Source of the DNA: Paludibacteraceae bacterium
GTDB lineage: Bacteria > Bacteroidota > Bacteroidia > Bacteroidales > Paludibacteraceae
DNA length: 64,000 nt
Assembly (NCBI GenBank): GCA_017412245.1
Contig: JAFPYI010000026.1
Coordinates: forward strand, 1 to 64,000
Direction: 5' to 3'
Below, one piece after another: positions 36,481-45,408 of the stretch. The position numbers were made by a program, and so were the translations under genes. Numbering within the stretch: position 1 is the first letter of the stretch; every line of letters begins with the position of its first letter. The notes beneath the pieces are model-generated. The model was not told the origin of the DNA. It saw nothing but the letters and a program-made list of their open reading frames with translations, and searched no databases.

Positions 36481-37214
36481 CGACGTTTCTCTTTGCCTCT
36501 CAATAAGATATTGAGTCTTGCTCCGATCAACAATGGTTTAACATCCGTGCTACTGACCACTCCCGCTTCCACAAAAGCTCCGACGGAATATATTTTTGAG
36601 AGTTTGTATCCTATTTCTCCGCAGACTCTGAGATCCCATCCAAGACGACTGCTTACCGCGTCATTGGTATATGGTTCATCCAGCACAAATCCGTGCAACG
36701 GCATATCTGTCATCGGGTCCATATATCGCTCATAATCAGCGAGTAAGGTGTACAATCCTTTTTCTTTGCTATTTCCCCAAATGTCGACATTGAATTTGGC
36801 ACCGAGGAGGAAATAGAATTTATTCCATTCGCCTCCAAAACGAAGCGGAATATTGATTCCTATATTCTGTTTTTGGTCCTTTCTTTTGTCCCAGATATGA
36901 TGTCCTGTATAAGGCGTTCCGACTTCATCCAATTCATTTTCGACGATGTTTGTAAGGGTCTCGAGTTTGTTCACTCTAAATCGGTATTGAGCGCCTAGTC
37001 CGAGGTCAGCGATGAAGTGTTTGTATTTGTATCTATAACCGATAGACAGTCCCGGCGCAAAGCCATTGGACTGCACGGGTATGTCACGCGCGTACGAAAA
37101 ATCAGCGGAGAATCGGAAAGCATGCTGACACGCAGCGTACTGCGTGCAAGCGACTGAAAATAAGACAATTAGCGCTATATTCCGTAACAGACTATTTACC
37201 TTTTCGATTGTCAT
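36459..37214 (-). CDS. outer-membrane beta-barrel protein with CxCLDD tail
   Basis: The 251-aa product has a signal peptide (hydrophobic core IALIVLFSVACTQYAA) and a barrel made of short strands (for example FAPGLSIGYRYKYKHFIADLGLG). Near residue 167 it has MTDMPLHGF, the motif shared with the OMPs at 5639, 9146 and 17441. It ends KRRCMCLDD, matching the CRCLDDD end of the 5639 protein. It is the first gene of the large envelope operon, about 45 nt after the promoter, and overlaps the next gene by 22 bp. A role as membrane partner for the downstream secreted proteins is plausible but not shown. Confidence 0.75.
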   Translation of the reverse strand: MTIEKVNSLLRNIALIVLFSVACTQYAACQHAFRFSADFSYARDIPVQSNGFAPGLSIGYRYKYKHFIADLGLGAQYRFRVNKLETLTNIVENELDEVGTPYTGHHIWDKRKDQKQNIGINIPLRFGGEWNKFYFLLGAKFNVDIWGNSKEKGLYTLLADYERYMDPMTDMPLHGFVLDEPYTNDAVSSRLGWDLRVCGEIGYKLSKIYSVGAFVEAGVVSSTDVKPLLIGARLNILLRGKEKRRCMCLDD

Positions 37215-37264
37215 CGTCCCAAACTATTCCACCTTTGTCTTTCTGTTTTTCGACAAAAAGTGCG

Positions 37265-37295
37265 CAAAAATACACTTTTTTCTTTACGTGTCCAA
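37265..37295 (-). promoter_or_regulatory. promoter of the six-gene envelope operon
   Basis: Minus-strand TTG (37295-37293), a 20-nt spacer and TATTTTTG (37272-37265) match the Bacteroidota consensus. The start codon at 37214 is about 50 nt downstream. No other consensus promoter was seen inside the operon gaps. Confidence 0.75.
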
Positions 37296-37409
37296 CTTTT
37301 TTCCACAAAAACGTCTTTTTTTTTACATTTTGCAAACTTTGGTTTGCGTTTTTATGGCAATTATCTTTATTTTTGAAGTTTTAAGTTATATTTTGTTGTT
37401 TTGGGCTCG

Positions 37410-37464
37410 ATGGATTTTGGTATGATTTTGGTATGATTTTTGCATGTTTTTTGCAGAGAATACA
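37410..37464. repeat. 11-nt periodic array D
   Basis: Five units start at 37410, 37421, 37432, 37443 and 37454, with consensus about TATGATTTTGG. The ATTTTGG core drifts to TTTTTTG and then decays in the last unit. Confidence 0.7.
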
Positions 37465-37474
37465 AACAAAAAGT

Positions 37475-37497
37475 GTATATATACTACGTATATATAC
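37475..37497. repeat. inverted repeat GTATATATAC x2
   Basis: Two copies of the self-complementary 10-mer GTATATATAC (37475-37484 and 37488-37497) separated by TAC. It can form a cruciform or RNA hairpin. It sits between arrays D and E. Confidence 0.65.
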
Positions 37498-37524
37498 AGT
37501 ATAAAGAGGTATTTTGCAAAAATG

Positions 37525-37590
37525 GCGTTTTATCCTACGGTAATCTTACGGATATTCTACGGGAATCCTACGGAAAAACCACGTAAATGA
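37525..37590. repeat. 11-nt periodic array E
   Basis: TACGG recurs at 37536, 37547, 37558 and 37569, with CACGT at 37580: exact 11-nt steps. The unit consensus is about TACGGNAATCY; a weaker unit precedes at 37525. The closing unit AAAACCACGTA (from about 37574) matches the array G consensus. A C5 tract follows at about 37600. Confidence 0.78.
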
Positions 37591-37649
37591 TGTAGGCCTA
37601 CCCCCATCCGTTCTGGTTGGAGCGACGCTCCCCGCTGCTCCGGCCGTTC

Positions 37650-37672
37650 GGATTGCCAAGTCAAGGCAATCC
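37650..37672. repeat. GC-rich hairpins in the preA upstream region
   Basis: Perfect 8-bp arms GGATTGCC (37650-37657) and GGCAATCC (37665-37672) enclose a 7-nt loop. About 20 nt earlier a second short palindrome, GGAGCGACGCTCC (37619-37631), is present. The local base composition is far more GC-rich than the flanks. Confidence 0.6.
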
Positions 37673-37707
37673 TCCATCTGAAGGGAAGGGTGGTAGATTA
37701 AAGGTGA

Positions 37708-37734
37708 GGGGTGAGGGGGTGAGGGGTGAGAGGG
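37708..37734 (+). promoter_or_regulatory. G-quadruplex motif upstream of the preA-like promoter
   Basis: Four plus-strand G runs of 4, 5, 4 and 3 (37708-37711, 37715-37719, 37723-37726, 37732-37734) are separated by TGA, TGA and TGAGA. This fits the intramolecular quadruplex pattern. It ends 22 nt before the -33 element at 37757. Confidence 0.7.
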
Positions 37735-37756
37735 CCTTACAAAAAATGCAAGAAAT

Positions 37757-37788
37757 TTTGCATAATTAAAAAAAATGTATTATCTTTG
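37757..37788 (+). promoter_or_regulatory. promoter of the preA-like gene
   Basis: TTTG (37757-37760), a 20-nt spacer and TATCTTTG (37781-37788), an exact consensus match. It implies a leader of about 200 nt made mostly of array F. Confidence 0.85.
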
Positions 37789-37830
37789 CGGCGGAATTTC
37801 AAATCAGAATACAAATAGGACACATACATA

Positions 37831-38000
37831 ATACATACGTAATACAAACATAATACATAATAATACATACACAATACATAATAATACATACATAATACAA
37901 ACAAAATACGAACCAAATACAGACAATATACAGACAATACACAGACAAAATATAAACAGAATATTAAAAGAATATAAAAAGAACATAAAACTAATACAAC
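37831..38000 (+). repeat. 11-nt periodic array F forming the preA-like 5' leader
   Basis: About 16 units of consensus ATACANACANA, phased at 37831, 37842, 37853, 37863, 37874, 37884, 37895, 37906, 37917, 37928, 37939, 37950, 37961, 37972, 37983 and 37994. All steps are 11 nt except two of 10. It is almost free of G and poor in C, so the RNA would be unstructured. It runs right up to the ATG at 38001. Confidence 0.85.
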
Positions 38001-39503
38001 ATGATTCACTTGGGACAAGAAGCGGGTCGATGCCTGCTGTGTAAAGATGCGCCTTGCGGCAAAGCAGCTCGTGCCATTCGGGCTATACGATTTGACAACT
38101 TATGGACCGCTCGTGAGGAATTTGCAGCGTTAAACGATGCAGAGATAGAAGCCGCTGAGAAGGCTTGTATTCACTACGACAAACCGATTCGCATCGGCGA
38201 GTTGAAGACTGCAGTTTTAGCAGAAAAAGAATGCTCTGCAGACGACTCTAATGCTTGCGAGAAGGCCAATAAAAATGCATGTGGTTCAGATGCTTTACCA
38301 TCGTTGGAAATCAATTTCTGCGATTTGGTGTGCGAGAACCCATTTTTCCTTGCTTCTTCCGCCATTTGTACGAATTACGAGATGGTTGCTCGTGCTTTGG
38401 AAGCAGGTTGGGCCGGCGTGTTCTACAAGACGATTTGCATGCAGGATATACGAGAAGTTTCTCCTCGTTTTGACGCCGTTTATCAAGGTGCAGGCAGCGA
38501 TTTCTACGGTTTCAGGAATATGGAGCAGTTGAGCGAAAATCCGCATGAAGTGGACTTTGATATTCTGCACAGGTTGAAACAAAATTATCCTTCCAAAATC
38601 ATCGTTGCGTCCATCATGGGCCAGACGGAAGAAGAATGGATAGAATTGGCTAAGATGGCTGAAAATGCGGGTTGCGACGCCATAGAATTGAATTTCTCCT
38701 GCCCGCAGATGAAACTTGCCGGAATGGGAAGTGATGTGGGCCAAAATCCGGAATTAGTGCTGTTCTACACGGCATATGTTCGTCAGGCGGTTAAGATTCC
38801 TGTAATTGCCAAAATGACGCCGAATATCACGCATATGGCACCTGTGGCGTTGGCATGTTTTTATGCGAATGCGAATGGTATTTCCGCCATCAATACAATT
38901 AAATCCGTGACGATGAGTGATGACTCTTCGGTAAGCGGCAAAAAGACAACAAGCGGTTATTCCGGACGCGCTGTCAAACCGATTGCTTTACGGTTCATTT
39001 TAGAGATGACCGGTCATCCGTTGATTAAGCAAGCCGGCGTAGATAAACACATGGATATCAGCGGAATAGGCGGTATTGAGACTTGGCGTGACGCATTGGA
39101 ATTTATTCAACTGGGTTGCCGGAATGTGCAAGTTTGTACAGCGGTAATGGAATACGGTTATCGGATTATTGACGACCTGAAATCAGGTCTGCAACATTAC
39201 ATGCAGGAACGCGGAATAACTGAGTTGAAGAAATTAGTAGGCGAACAGCTTCCTAATTTTGTGAAAGCGTCCGATTTGGACCGCGAGACGATGGTCTTTC
39301 CCAAGATTGACCGTGAGAAATGCGTGGGTTGCGGACGATGCTATGTTTCCTGTTGGGACGGCGGTCATCAAGCGATTGAATTTGGTGAAGATCGCAAGCC
39401 TCGCATCATCGGCACCAAATGCGTTGGATGCCATTTATGCCGTTTAGTTTGCCCGACCGGAGCAATCTCTCTTGCGAAACGAATGCCTAAGCCAAATCGT
39501 TGA
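38001..39503 (+). CDS. preA: PreA-like dihydropyrimidine dehydrogenase-type flavin/Fe-S protein
   Basis: The 500-aa product combines an N-terminal region of about 100 aa with a dihydroorotate-dehydrogenase-like FMN barrel (about 105-425) and a C-terminal ferredoxin domain with two [4Fe-4S] sets (CVGCGRCYVSC near 437 and CVGCHLCRLVC near 474). The barrel motif ELNFSCPQM ... GMGSDVGQNPELV agrees with bacterial PreA as I recall it, whereas mammalian enzymes have Cys in place of the Val. The N-terminal RCLLCKDAPCGKAA resembles the Fe-S motif of PreT/DPD but has Ala where the fourth Cys is expected. No preT gene is adjacent. Pyrimidine reduction is the family role; the substrate here is uncertain. 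Monocistronic. Confidence 0.8.
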   Translation: MIHLGQEAGRCLLCKDAPCGKAARAIRAIRFDNLWTAREEFAALNDAEIEAAEKACIHYDKPIRIGELKTAVLAEKECSADDSNACEKANKNACGSDALPSLEINFCDLVCENPFFLASSAICTNYEMVARALEAGWAGVFYKTICMQDIREVSPRFDAVYQGAGSDFYGFRNMEQLSENPHEVDFDILHRLKQNYPSKIIVASIMGQTEEEWIELAKMAENAGCDAIELNFSCPQMKLAGMGSDVGQNPELVLFYTAYVRQAVKIPVIAKMTPNITHMAPVALACFYANANGISAINTIKSVTMSDDSSVSGKKTTSGYSGRAVKPIALRFILEMTGHPLIKQAGVDKHMDISGIGGIETWRDALEFIQLGCRNVQVCTAVMEYGYRIIDDLKSGLQHYMQERGITELKKLVGEQLPNFVKASDLDRETMVFPKIDREKCVGCGRCYVSCWDGGHQAIEFGEDRKPRIIGTKCVGCHLCRLVCPTGAISLAKRMPKPNR

Positions 39504-39539
39504 TTTTAAGGCTTATTGCGAAAAAAAATCTAAAAAATG

Positions 39540-39571
39540 GCATACGCTCTTGCGTATGTCAATTTTTTTTT
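39540..39571 (+). terminator. terminator of the preA-like gene, overlapping the gyrB promoter
   Basis: Arms CATACGC (39541-39547) and GCGTATG (39552-39558), loop TCTT, followed by TCAATTTTTTTTTG. The 3' arm and U-tract coincide with the -33 to -7 spacer of the downstream promoter. Confidence 0.8.
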
Positions 39572-39580
39572 GTACCTTTG
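39549..39580 (+). promoter_or_regulatory. promoter of the gyrB-folE operon
   Basis: CTTG (39549-39552), a 20-nt spacer and TACCTTTG (39573-39580). The start codon is 112 nt downstream. The leader includes an alternating purine-pyrimidine GC-rich tract (about 39592-39625). Confidence 0.85.
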
Positions 39581-39659
39581 CAGCCGAATTTTGTGTGTGC
39601 GTATGTGCACGCGCGCTCGCGCTCGTTAATTAGGGGTTGCAGAGCACCAAAAGGATTAA

Positions 39660-41680
<2,021 letters not shown>

Positions 41681-41681
<1 letters not shown>

Positions 41682-42244
41682 TGAAGATAGCCGTTTATTG
41701 CAGTGCGAAAGACTGTATTCCTGAAGAATATCTGGCGTTAGGCGACCGTTTGGGTTCGTGGATAGGAGAACAAGGTTATTCTCTCGTTTACGGCGGAGCC
41801 ACCGGTGGTTTAATGACTCGCACGAGCAATGCAGCTAAAGCTTCAGGAGCCGAAGTGATTGGAGTTATCCCTCCTCGTATCATCGCTGCCGGTCGTTTAG
41901 CGAAGAACTGCGACACACTCTACCGTGTTTTTAACATGAGTGAACGCAAACAAGCTATGCGCGAGATTGCAGATGTCATCGTTTGTCTTCCCGGCAGTTA
42001 CGGAACATTAGACGAGATGATGGATGCAACCGCCAGCGGAATAGTAGGAGAACATCACAAACCTATTTTGGTATTGAATTATAAAGGCTTTTATGCTCCT
42101 TTGAAAGCACAAATAGAGCATATGCGGACCTTACAATTCATTCCTGAGCAGGAGACATACAAACCTGTTTTTGTCGATAGTTGCGAAGAATTATTCGCAG
42201 CCATAGACGCTATAAATCAAAAAAAAATAAATCACAAATCATAA
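41681..42244 (+). CDS. LOG-family nucleotide 5'-monophosphate phosphoribohydrolase-like protein
   Basis: The 187-aa Rossmann-fold protein has the LOG/TIGR00730 layout: GGATGGLM (near residue 37-44), RTSNAAKASG, VIGVIPP and the family signature PGSYGTLDEMMD (near 105-116). The usual signature is PGGxGTxxE, so one Gly is replaced by Ser; the Glu and Thr are kept. Members release the base from nucleoside monophosphates; in bacteria the role is often purine salvage or is unknown. It is coupled to gyrB by TAATG and lies 7 bp before the next gene. Confidence 0.85.
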
Positions 42245-42251
42245 TAGTCGT

Positions 42252-43658
42252 ATGAATCTATTCACAGCCCGCTTAACCGGCAAGATGGTCTCTACCGAAC
42301 AATTTGAGGCCAACATGCATGAGACACAACTACGTGTTATCCGTTATCGCCAAGTAGAGAAATCTCCGGAAATGGCAGAGTATTTAGCGCTGAAACAAGA
42401 GATTGAGTCTCCTGAGTTTCAAGCACGCAAGAAAGAACTGATGGGTCGCAAGTACAAAGAGACCGATGAAGGCCGCAAGACTTCTTTCCGCGACAAACTG
42501 AAAGGAACGATGCGTATGCGTGCTTATGACCGCGCAGTAGAAAGTCCTACTTTCCAAGCATTTCTGGCATTCCGCGAGACCGAAGACTTTGCGAAAATCA
42601 ACAGTTTGAAGGAGCGTCTTCGTTCACCGGAATTACGCATGTACAACATGATTTATCGTTCGGCATTCTATCGTAATTACCTGAAAGTTCTTAACTCTGA
42701 CGAATTGAAGCAACTGCAAGAATTGGAAGCAGAGATTAATACTCCTGAATTCCAAGAGAGCAATGCATTATGGGCTGATGCAAAACGCTGGCAACATTCT
42801 GAGGAATACAAGAAAGAGCAACGATACGTGGAGTTAGCTAATTCTGACGATATTAAGTTCTTCTACGCTCAACGTGCGGAAGAAATTGACTGGGCAGAGT
42901 TATTCCGTCCTTCGTTTGAGGATTTGATGGTAAGCAACAAGAACTGGAAAGCCGGTTTCGGTTATCCTAAAGCAGAGTTGCGTGACGGTCACTCTCGTAC
43001 GAGTGAGCACCAAGCATACAATGGCGGTCGCAACACTTTCTTCGCTGAAGGACGTATGGATATCGAGACTCGTCACGAGAGCCAAAAAGCGCTTGCATGG
43101 GACGCACAGAAAGGATTTATTGAGAAAGTATTCGACTACACTTCCGACACTATGAACACGAAAGATATCTTCGCTCAAGAGGAAGGTATGTTCATGGCAA
43201 AAGTACGTAGTCAAGGTGACGGGCACCATCTCTTCGGTCTCAGTACAGGTGACACCAAGAAACCTGTTGTGGCACTCTACTACTATAACGGGAAAAAGCA
43301 TCAGTTAGGTCTCTTCGACGGACAGAACACACGTCTGGTTGATTTGGACTGGGTTCTTCGTTCCATGTACCACGTATATGCATTCCGTTGGACTAAAGAC
43401 GAGTTATTCTGGTATGTAAACAATATGGAAGTATTGCGTATCAAGAACACATTGCCGAAAGAGCAGATGTTCCTCCTTGCACAATCCTTCCTGCCGACAA
43501 GCGAGAAAGCAGGCGAAGGTAAGTTGAAAGTACAATGGGTTCGTGCATACCGTACAGTAGATCAGAAACCTGCAGCGCCCGTAGAAGAGAAGCCTGTAGA
43601 GGAAAAGAAAGAAGAGAAAAAAGCGGCTCCAAAGAAAGCAACCGCAAAGAAAAAATAG
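42252..43658 (+). CDS. cytoplasmic helical-repeat protein with GH16-like domain and H1-like tail
   Basis: The 468-aa product has no signal peptide. Residues about 15-215 form charged helices with a recurring S-P-E-(F/L)-(Q/R) motif (IESPEFQARKK, VESPTFQAFL, LRSPELRMYN, INTPEFQESN), spaced irregularly by about 40 residues. Residues about 215-435 resemble a concanavalin-like GH16 domain (FRWTKDELFWYVNNMEVLR, then KVQWVRAYR), but the catalytic ExDxxE is not found. The C-terminal 30 residues are Lys/Ala/Glu-rich and end KKAAPKKATAKKK, like histone H1 or Hc1-type tails. Intracellular binding to nucleic acid or polysaccharide is conceivable; no activity is claimed. It lies 3 bp before kdsA in the operon. 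Confidence 0.6.
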   Translation: MNLFTARLTGKMVSTEQFEANMHETQLRVIRYRQVEKSPEMAEYLALKQEIESPEFQARKKELMGRKYKETDEGRKTSFRDKLKGTMRMRAYDRAVESPTFQAFLAFRETEDFAKINSLKERLRSPELRMYNMIYRSAFYRNYLKVLNSDELKQLQELEAEINTPEFQESNALWADAKRWQHSEEYKKEQRYVELANSDDIKFFYAQRAEEIDWAELFRPSFEDLMVSNKNWKAGFGYPKAELRDGHSRTSEHQAYNGGRNTFFAEGRMDIETRHESQKALAWDAQKGFIEKVFDYTSDTMNTKDIFAQEEGMFMAKVRSQGDGHHLFGLSTGDTKKPVVALYYYNGKKHQLGLFDGQNTRLVDLDWVLRSMYHVYAFRWTKDELFWYVNNMEVLRIKNTLPKEQMFLLAQSFLPTSEKAGEGKLKVQWVRAYRTVDQKPAAPVEEKPVEEKKEEKKAAPKKATAKKK

Positions 43659-43661
43659 CAT

Positions 43662-44450
43662 ATGTTTTTAATTGCAGGCAATTGCGCCATAGAGAATCGT
43701 GACACAGTAATGCAGACGGCCGAGACACTCAATCGTCTGTGTTATGATTTGGGAATCACTCTCTATTACAAGTCCTCTTTTGACAAAGCCAATCGCACAT
43801 CTACGTCCGCACGAGGTGTGGGTATGGACGAAGGGCTTCGTATCTTGCAGGAAGTAAAAGAGCAATTCGGTTTGCCTATTTTGACCGATGTGCATGAGTC
43901 CTATCAGTGCAAGCCGGTAGCTGAGGTAGCAGATGTGCTGCAGATTCCTGCGTTTTTGAGCAGGCAGACGGACCTGTTACACGCCGCAGCGGAAACAGGT
44001 CGTATTGTCAATATCAAAAAAGGACAATTCATGGCGCCCTGGGACATGAAAGGTGCCGTTGCCAAGGTAGAAGAGGTGAACCCTCATGCCGTGCGCGAAG
44101 GTTTAGTATGGTTAACAGAAAGAGGTTCGTCTTTCGGATATGGACGTTTGGTGGTAGATATGACTTCTCTTGTAGAGATGCGCGCTATCGGTTGTCCTAT
44201 CATTTTCGATGCCACCCATTCTGTACAACAGCCAAGTAGTGCTTCAGGTATTACGGGCGGTAACAGAGAATTGGTTCCGGCATTGATGCGTGCAGCTTTG
44301 GCTGTGGGTGTGGACGGACTATTTATAGAAACACATCCCAACCCTGAGCAAGCCATCTCCGATGCGGCAAACCAAGTGCGGTTAAGTGATATGAAGAGTT
44401 TGCTGAAGCAAGCCATAGCAATTGATAATCTAATTCATCCAAAAGAATAA
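43662..44450 (+). CDS. kdsA: 3-deoxy-8-phosphooctulonate synthase
   Basis: Joins phosphoenolpyruvate and arabinose-5-phosphate to KDO-8-phosphate for lipopolysaccharide core synthesis. The 262-aa TIM-barrel has the family motifs KSSFDKANR (near 37-45), LTDVHE (near 72), SRQTDLL (near 101) and DATHSVQQP (near 187). The putative metal ligands are all present: Cys8 in AGNCAIE, His in DATH, Glu in FIETHPNP and Asp in AISDAAN, pointing to the metal-dependent class. The residue before the Cys is Asn, where metal enzymes usually have Pro. The stop overlaps the kdsD start as TAATG. Confidence 0.95.
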   Translation: MFLIAGNCAIENRDTVMQTAETLNRLCYDLGITLYYKSSFDKANRTSTSARGVGMDEGLRILQEVKEQFGLPILTDVHESYQCKPVAEVADVLQIPAFLSRQTDLLHAAAETGRIVNIKKGQFMAPWDMKGAVAKVEEVNPHAVREGLVWLTERGSSFGYGRLVVDMTSLVEMRAIGCPIIFDATHSVQQPSSASGITGGNRELVPALMRAALAVGVDGLFIETHPNPEQAISDAANQVRLSDMKSLLKQAIAIDNLIHPKE

Positions 44451-45400
44451 TGACGTATAGCGAACGCGCGAAAGAGATATTTCATGACGAGATAGTGGAA
44501 CTCGAGAAACTCGGGGGCTCTATTGACAGTCGATTTGATAAAGTTGTAGATGCGATATACCACTGCAAAGGAAAATTAGTGGTAATGGGAATCGGAAAAA
44601 CCGGTATTATCGGTCATAAGATTGCTTCTTCCATGGCTTCTACCGGTCAACCCTCCATTTTTGTCAATGCCGTTGAGGCTATGCATGGCGATTTAGGCAT
44701 GGTTAGTCGAGACGACGTTGTTCTGCTGGTGAGCAACAGCGGTAGCACCAATGAGATTGTCGATGTGATTGCACCATTACGCACCCTCGGTTGCCAATTG
44801 ATAGCATTAACAGGTAATGAACAATCTCCGCTTGCCAAGGGTTGTGATTTGGTATTATCCATGCATGTTGATCATGAGGCCTGTCCTCTTGGTTTAGCGC
44901 CTACCACCAGTACAACAGCTACAGCGCTTATGGGTGATGCGTTGACTATCTGTCTGATGGAAAAAAGGCAATTCCGCGCTGAGAACTTCGCAAGTTATCA
45001 TCCCGGAGGAGCATTAGGACGTCAGTTGTTGAGACGAGTTAAAAACGCCATGCAGAAAGCCGTTCCTAAAGTGGATATAAATACCACGTTGCGGGACTTG
45101 GTTCATGAGATTTCGGACAAACACATGGGAATGACCATGGTCTATAATGGCACGAAATGTGTAGGTATTATTACTGACGGCGATTTAAGACGTGCCATTG
45201 AGCGTTATGGAGACTTGACTGTCACCGCTGAAAAAATAATGTCTCACAGCTTTAAGCGCATCACAAAAGAGGCTTTATTGACCGATGCCCTCGCCATCAT
45301 GGACCAATATAATATTACCACATTGGCCGTTACAGAGACACCGGAATCAGACGATATCATAGGAATTTTGTCGATACACCATATCATTGACTTTAATTAA
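44450..45400 (+). CDS. kdsD: D-arabinose-5-phosphate isomerase (KpsF/GutQ family)
   Basis: Interconverts ribulose-5-phosphate and arabinose-5-phosphate, the substrate of KdsA. The 316-aa product has an N-terminal SIS domain (about 25-185; GIGKTGIIGHKIASS, and SNSGST at about 99-104) with the conserved LAPTTSTT motif near 151-158. Two CBS domains follow (about 205-316). The neighbour kdsA supplies the next step, a textbook pairing. The start shares the A of the kdsA TAA. Confidence 0.95.
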   Translation: MTYSERAKEIFHDEIVELEKLGGSIDSRFDKVVDAIYHCKGKLVVMGIGKTGIIGHKIASSMASTGQPSIFVNAVEAMHGDLGMVSRDDVVLLVSNSGSTNEIVDVIAPLRTLGCQLIALTGNEQSPLAKGCDLVLSMHVDHEACPLGLAPTTSTTATALMGDALTICLMEKRQFRAENFASYHPGGALGRQLLRRVKNAMQKAVPKVDINTTLRDLVHEISDKHMGMTMVYNGTKCVGIITDGDLRRAIERYGDLTVTAEKIMSHSFKRITKEALLTDALAIMDQYNITTLAVTETPESDDIIGILSIHHIIDFN

Positions 45401-45408
45401 GCGTACAT

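Larger units (their letters stand above)
37215..37756. other. 542-bp non-coding region between divergent transcripts
   Basis: Contains the promoter of the minus operon, array D (37410-37464), a TA-rich inverted repeat (37475-37497), array E (37525-37590), two GC-rich hairpins (37619-37631 and 37650-37672) and a G-quadruplex motif (37708-37734). No believable ORF was found. Confidence 0.7.

Noticed and set aside
37831..38000. CRISPR or satellite-type array
   Set aside because: Units of 11 nt without spacers cannot be CRISPR repeats; no cas genes are present.
37737..38018. Minus-strand ORF encoding a Tyr/Cys/Phe-rich hydrophobic peptide
   Set aside because: It is the complement of array F; the open frame comes from the G-poor repeat and has no start context or homology.
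42252..43658. Active glycoside hydrolase family 16 enzyme
   Set aside because: No ExDxxE catalytic motif and no signal peptide.
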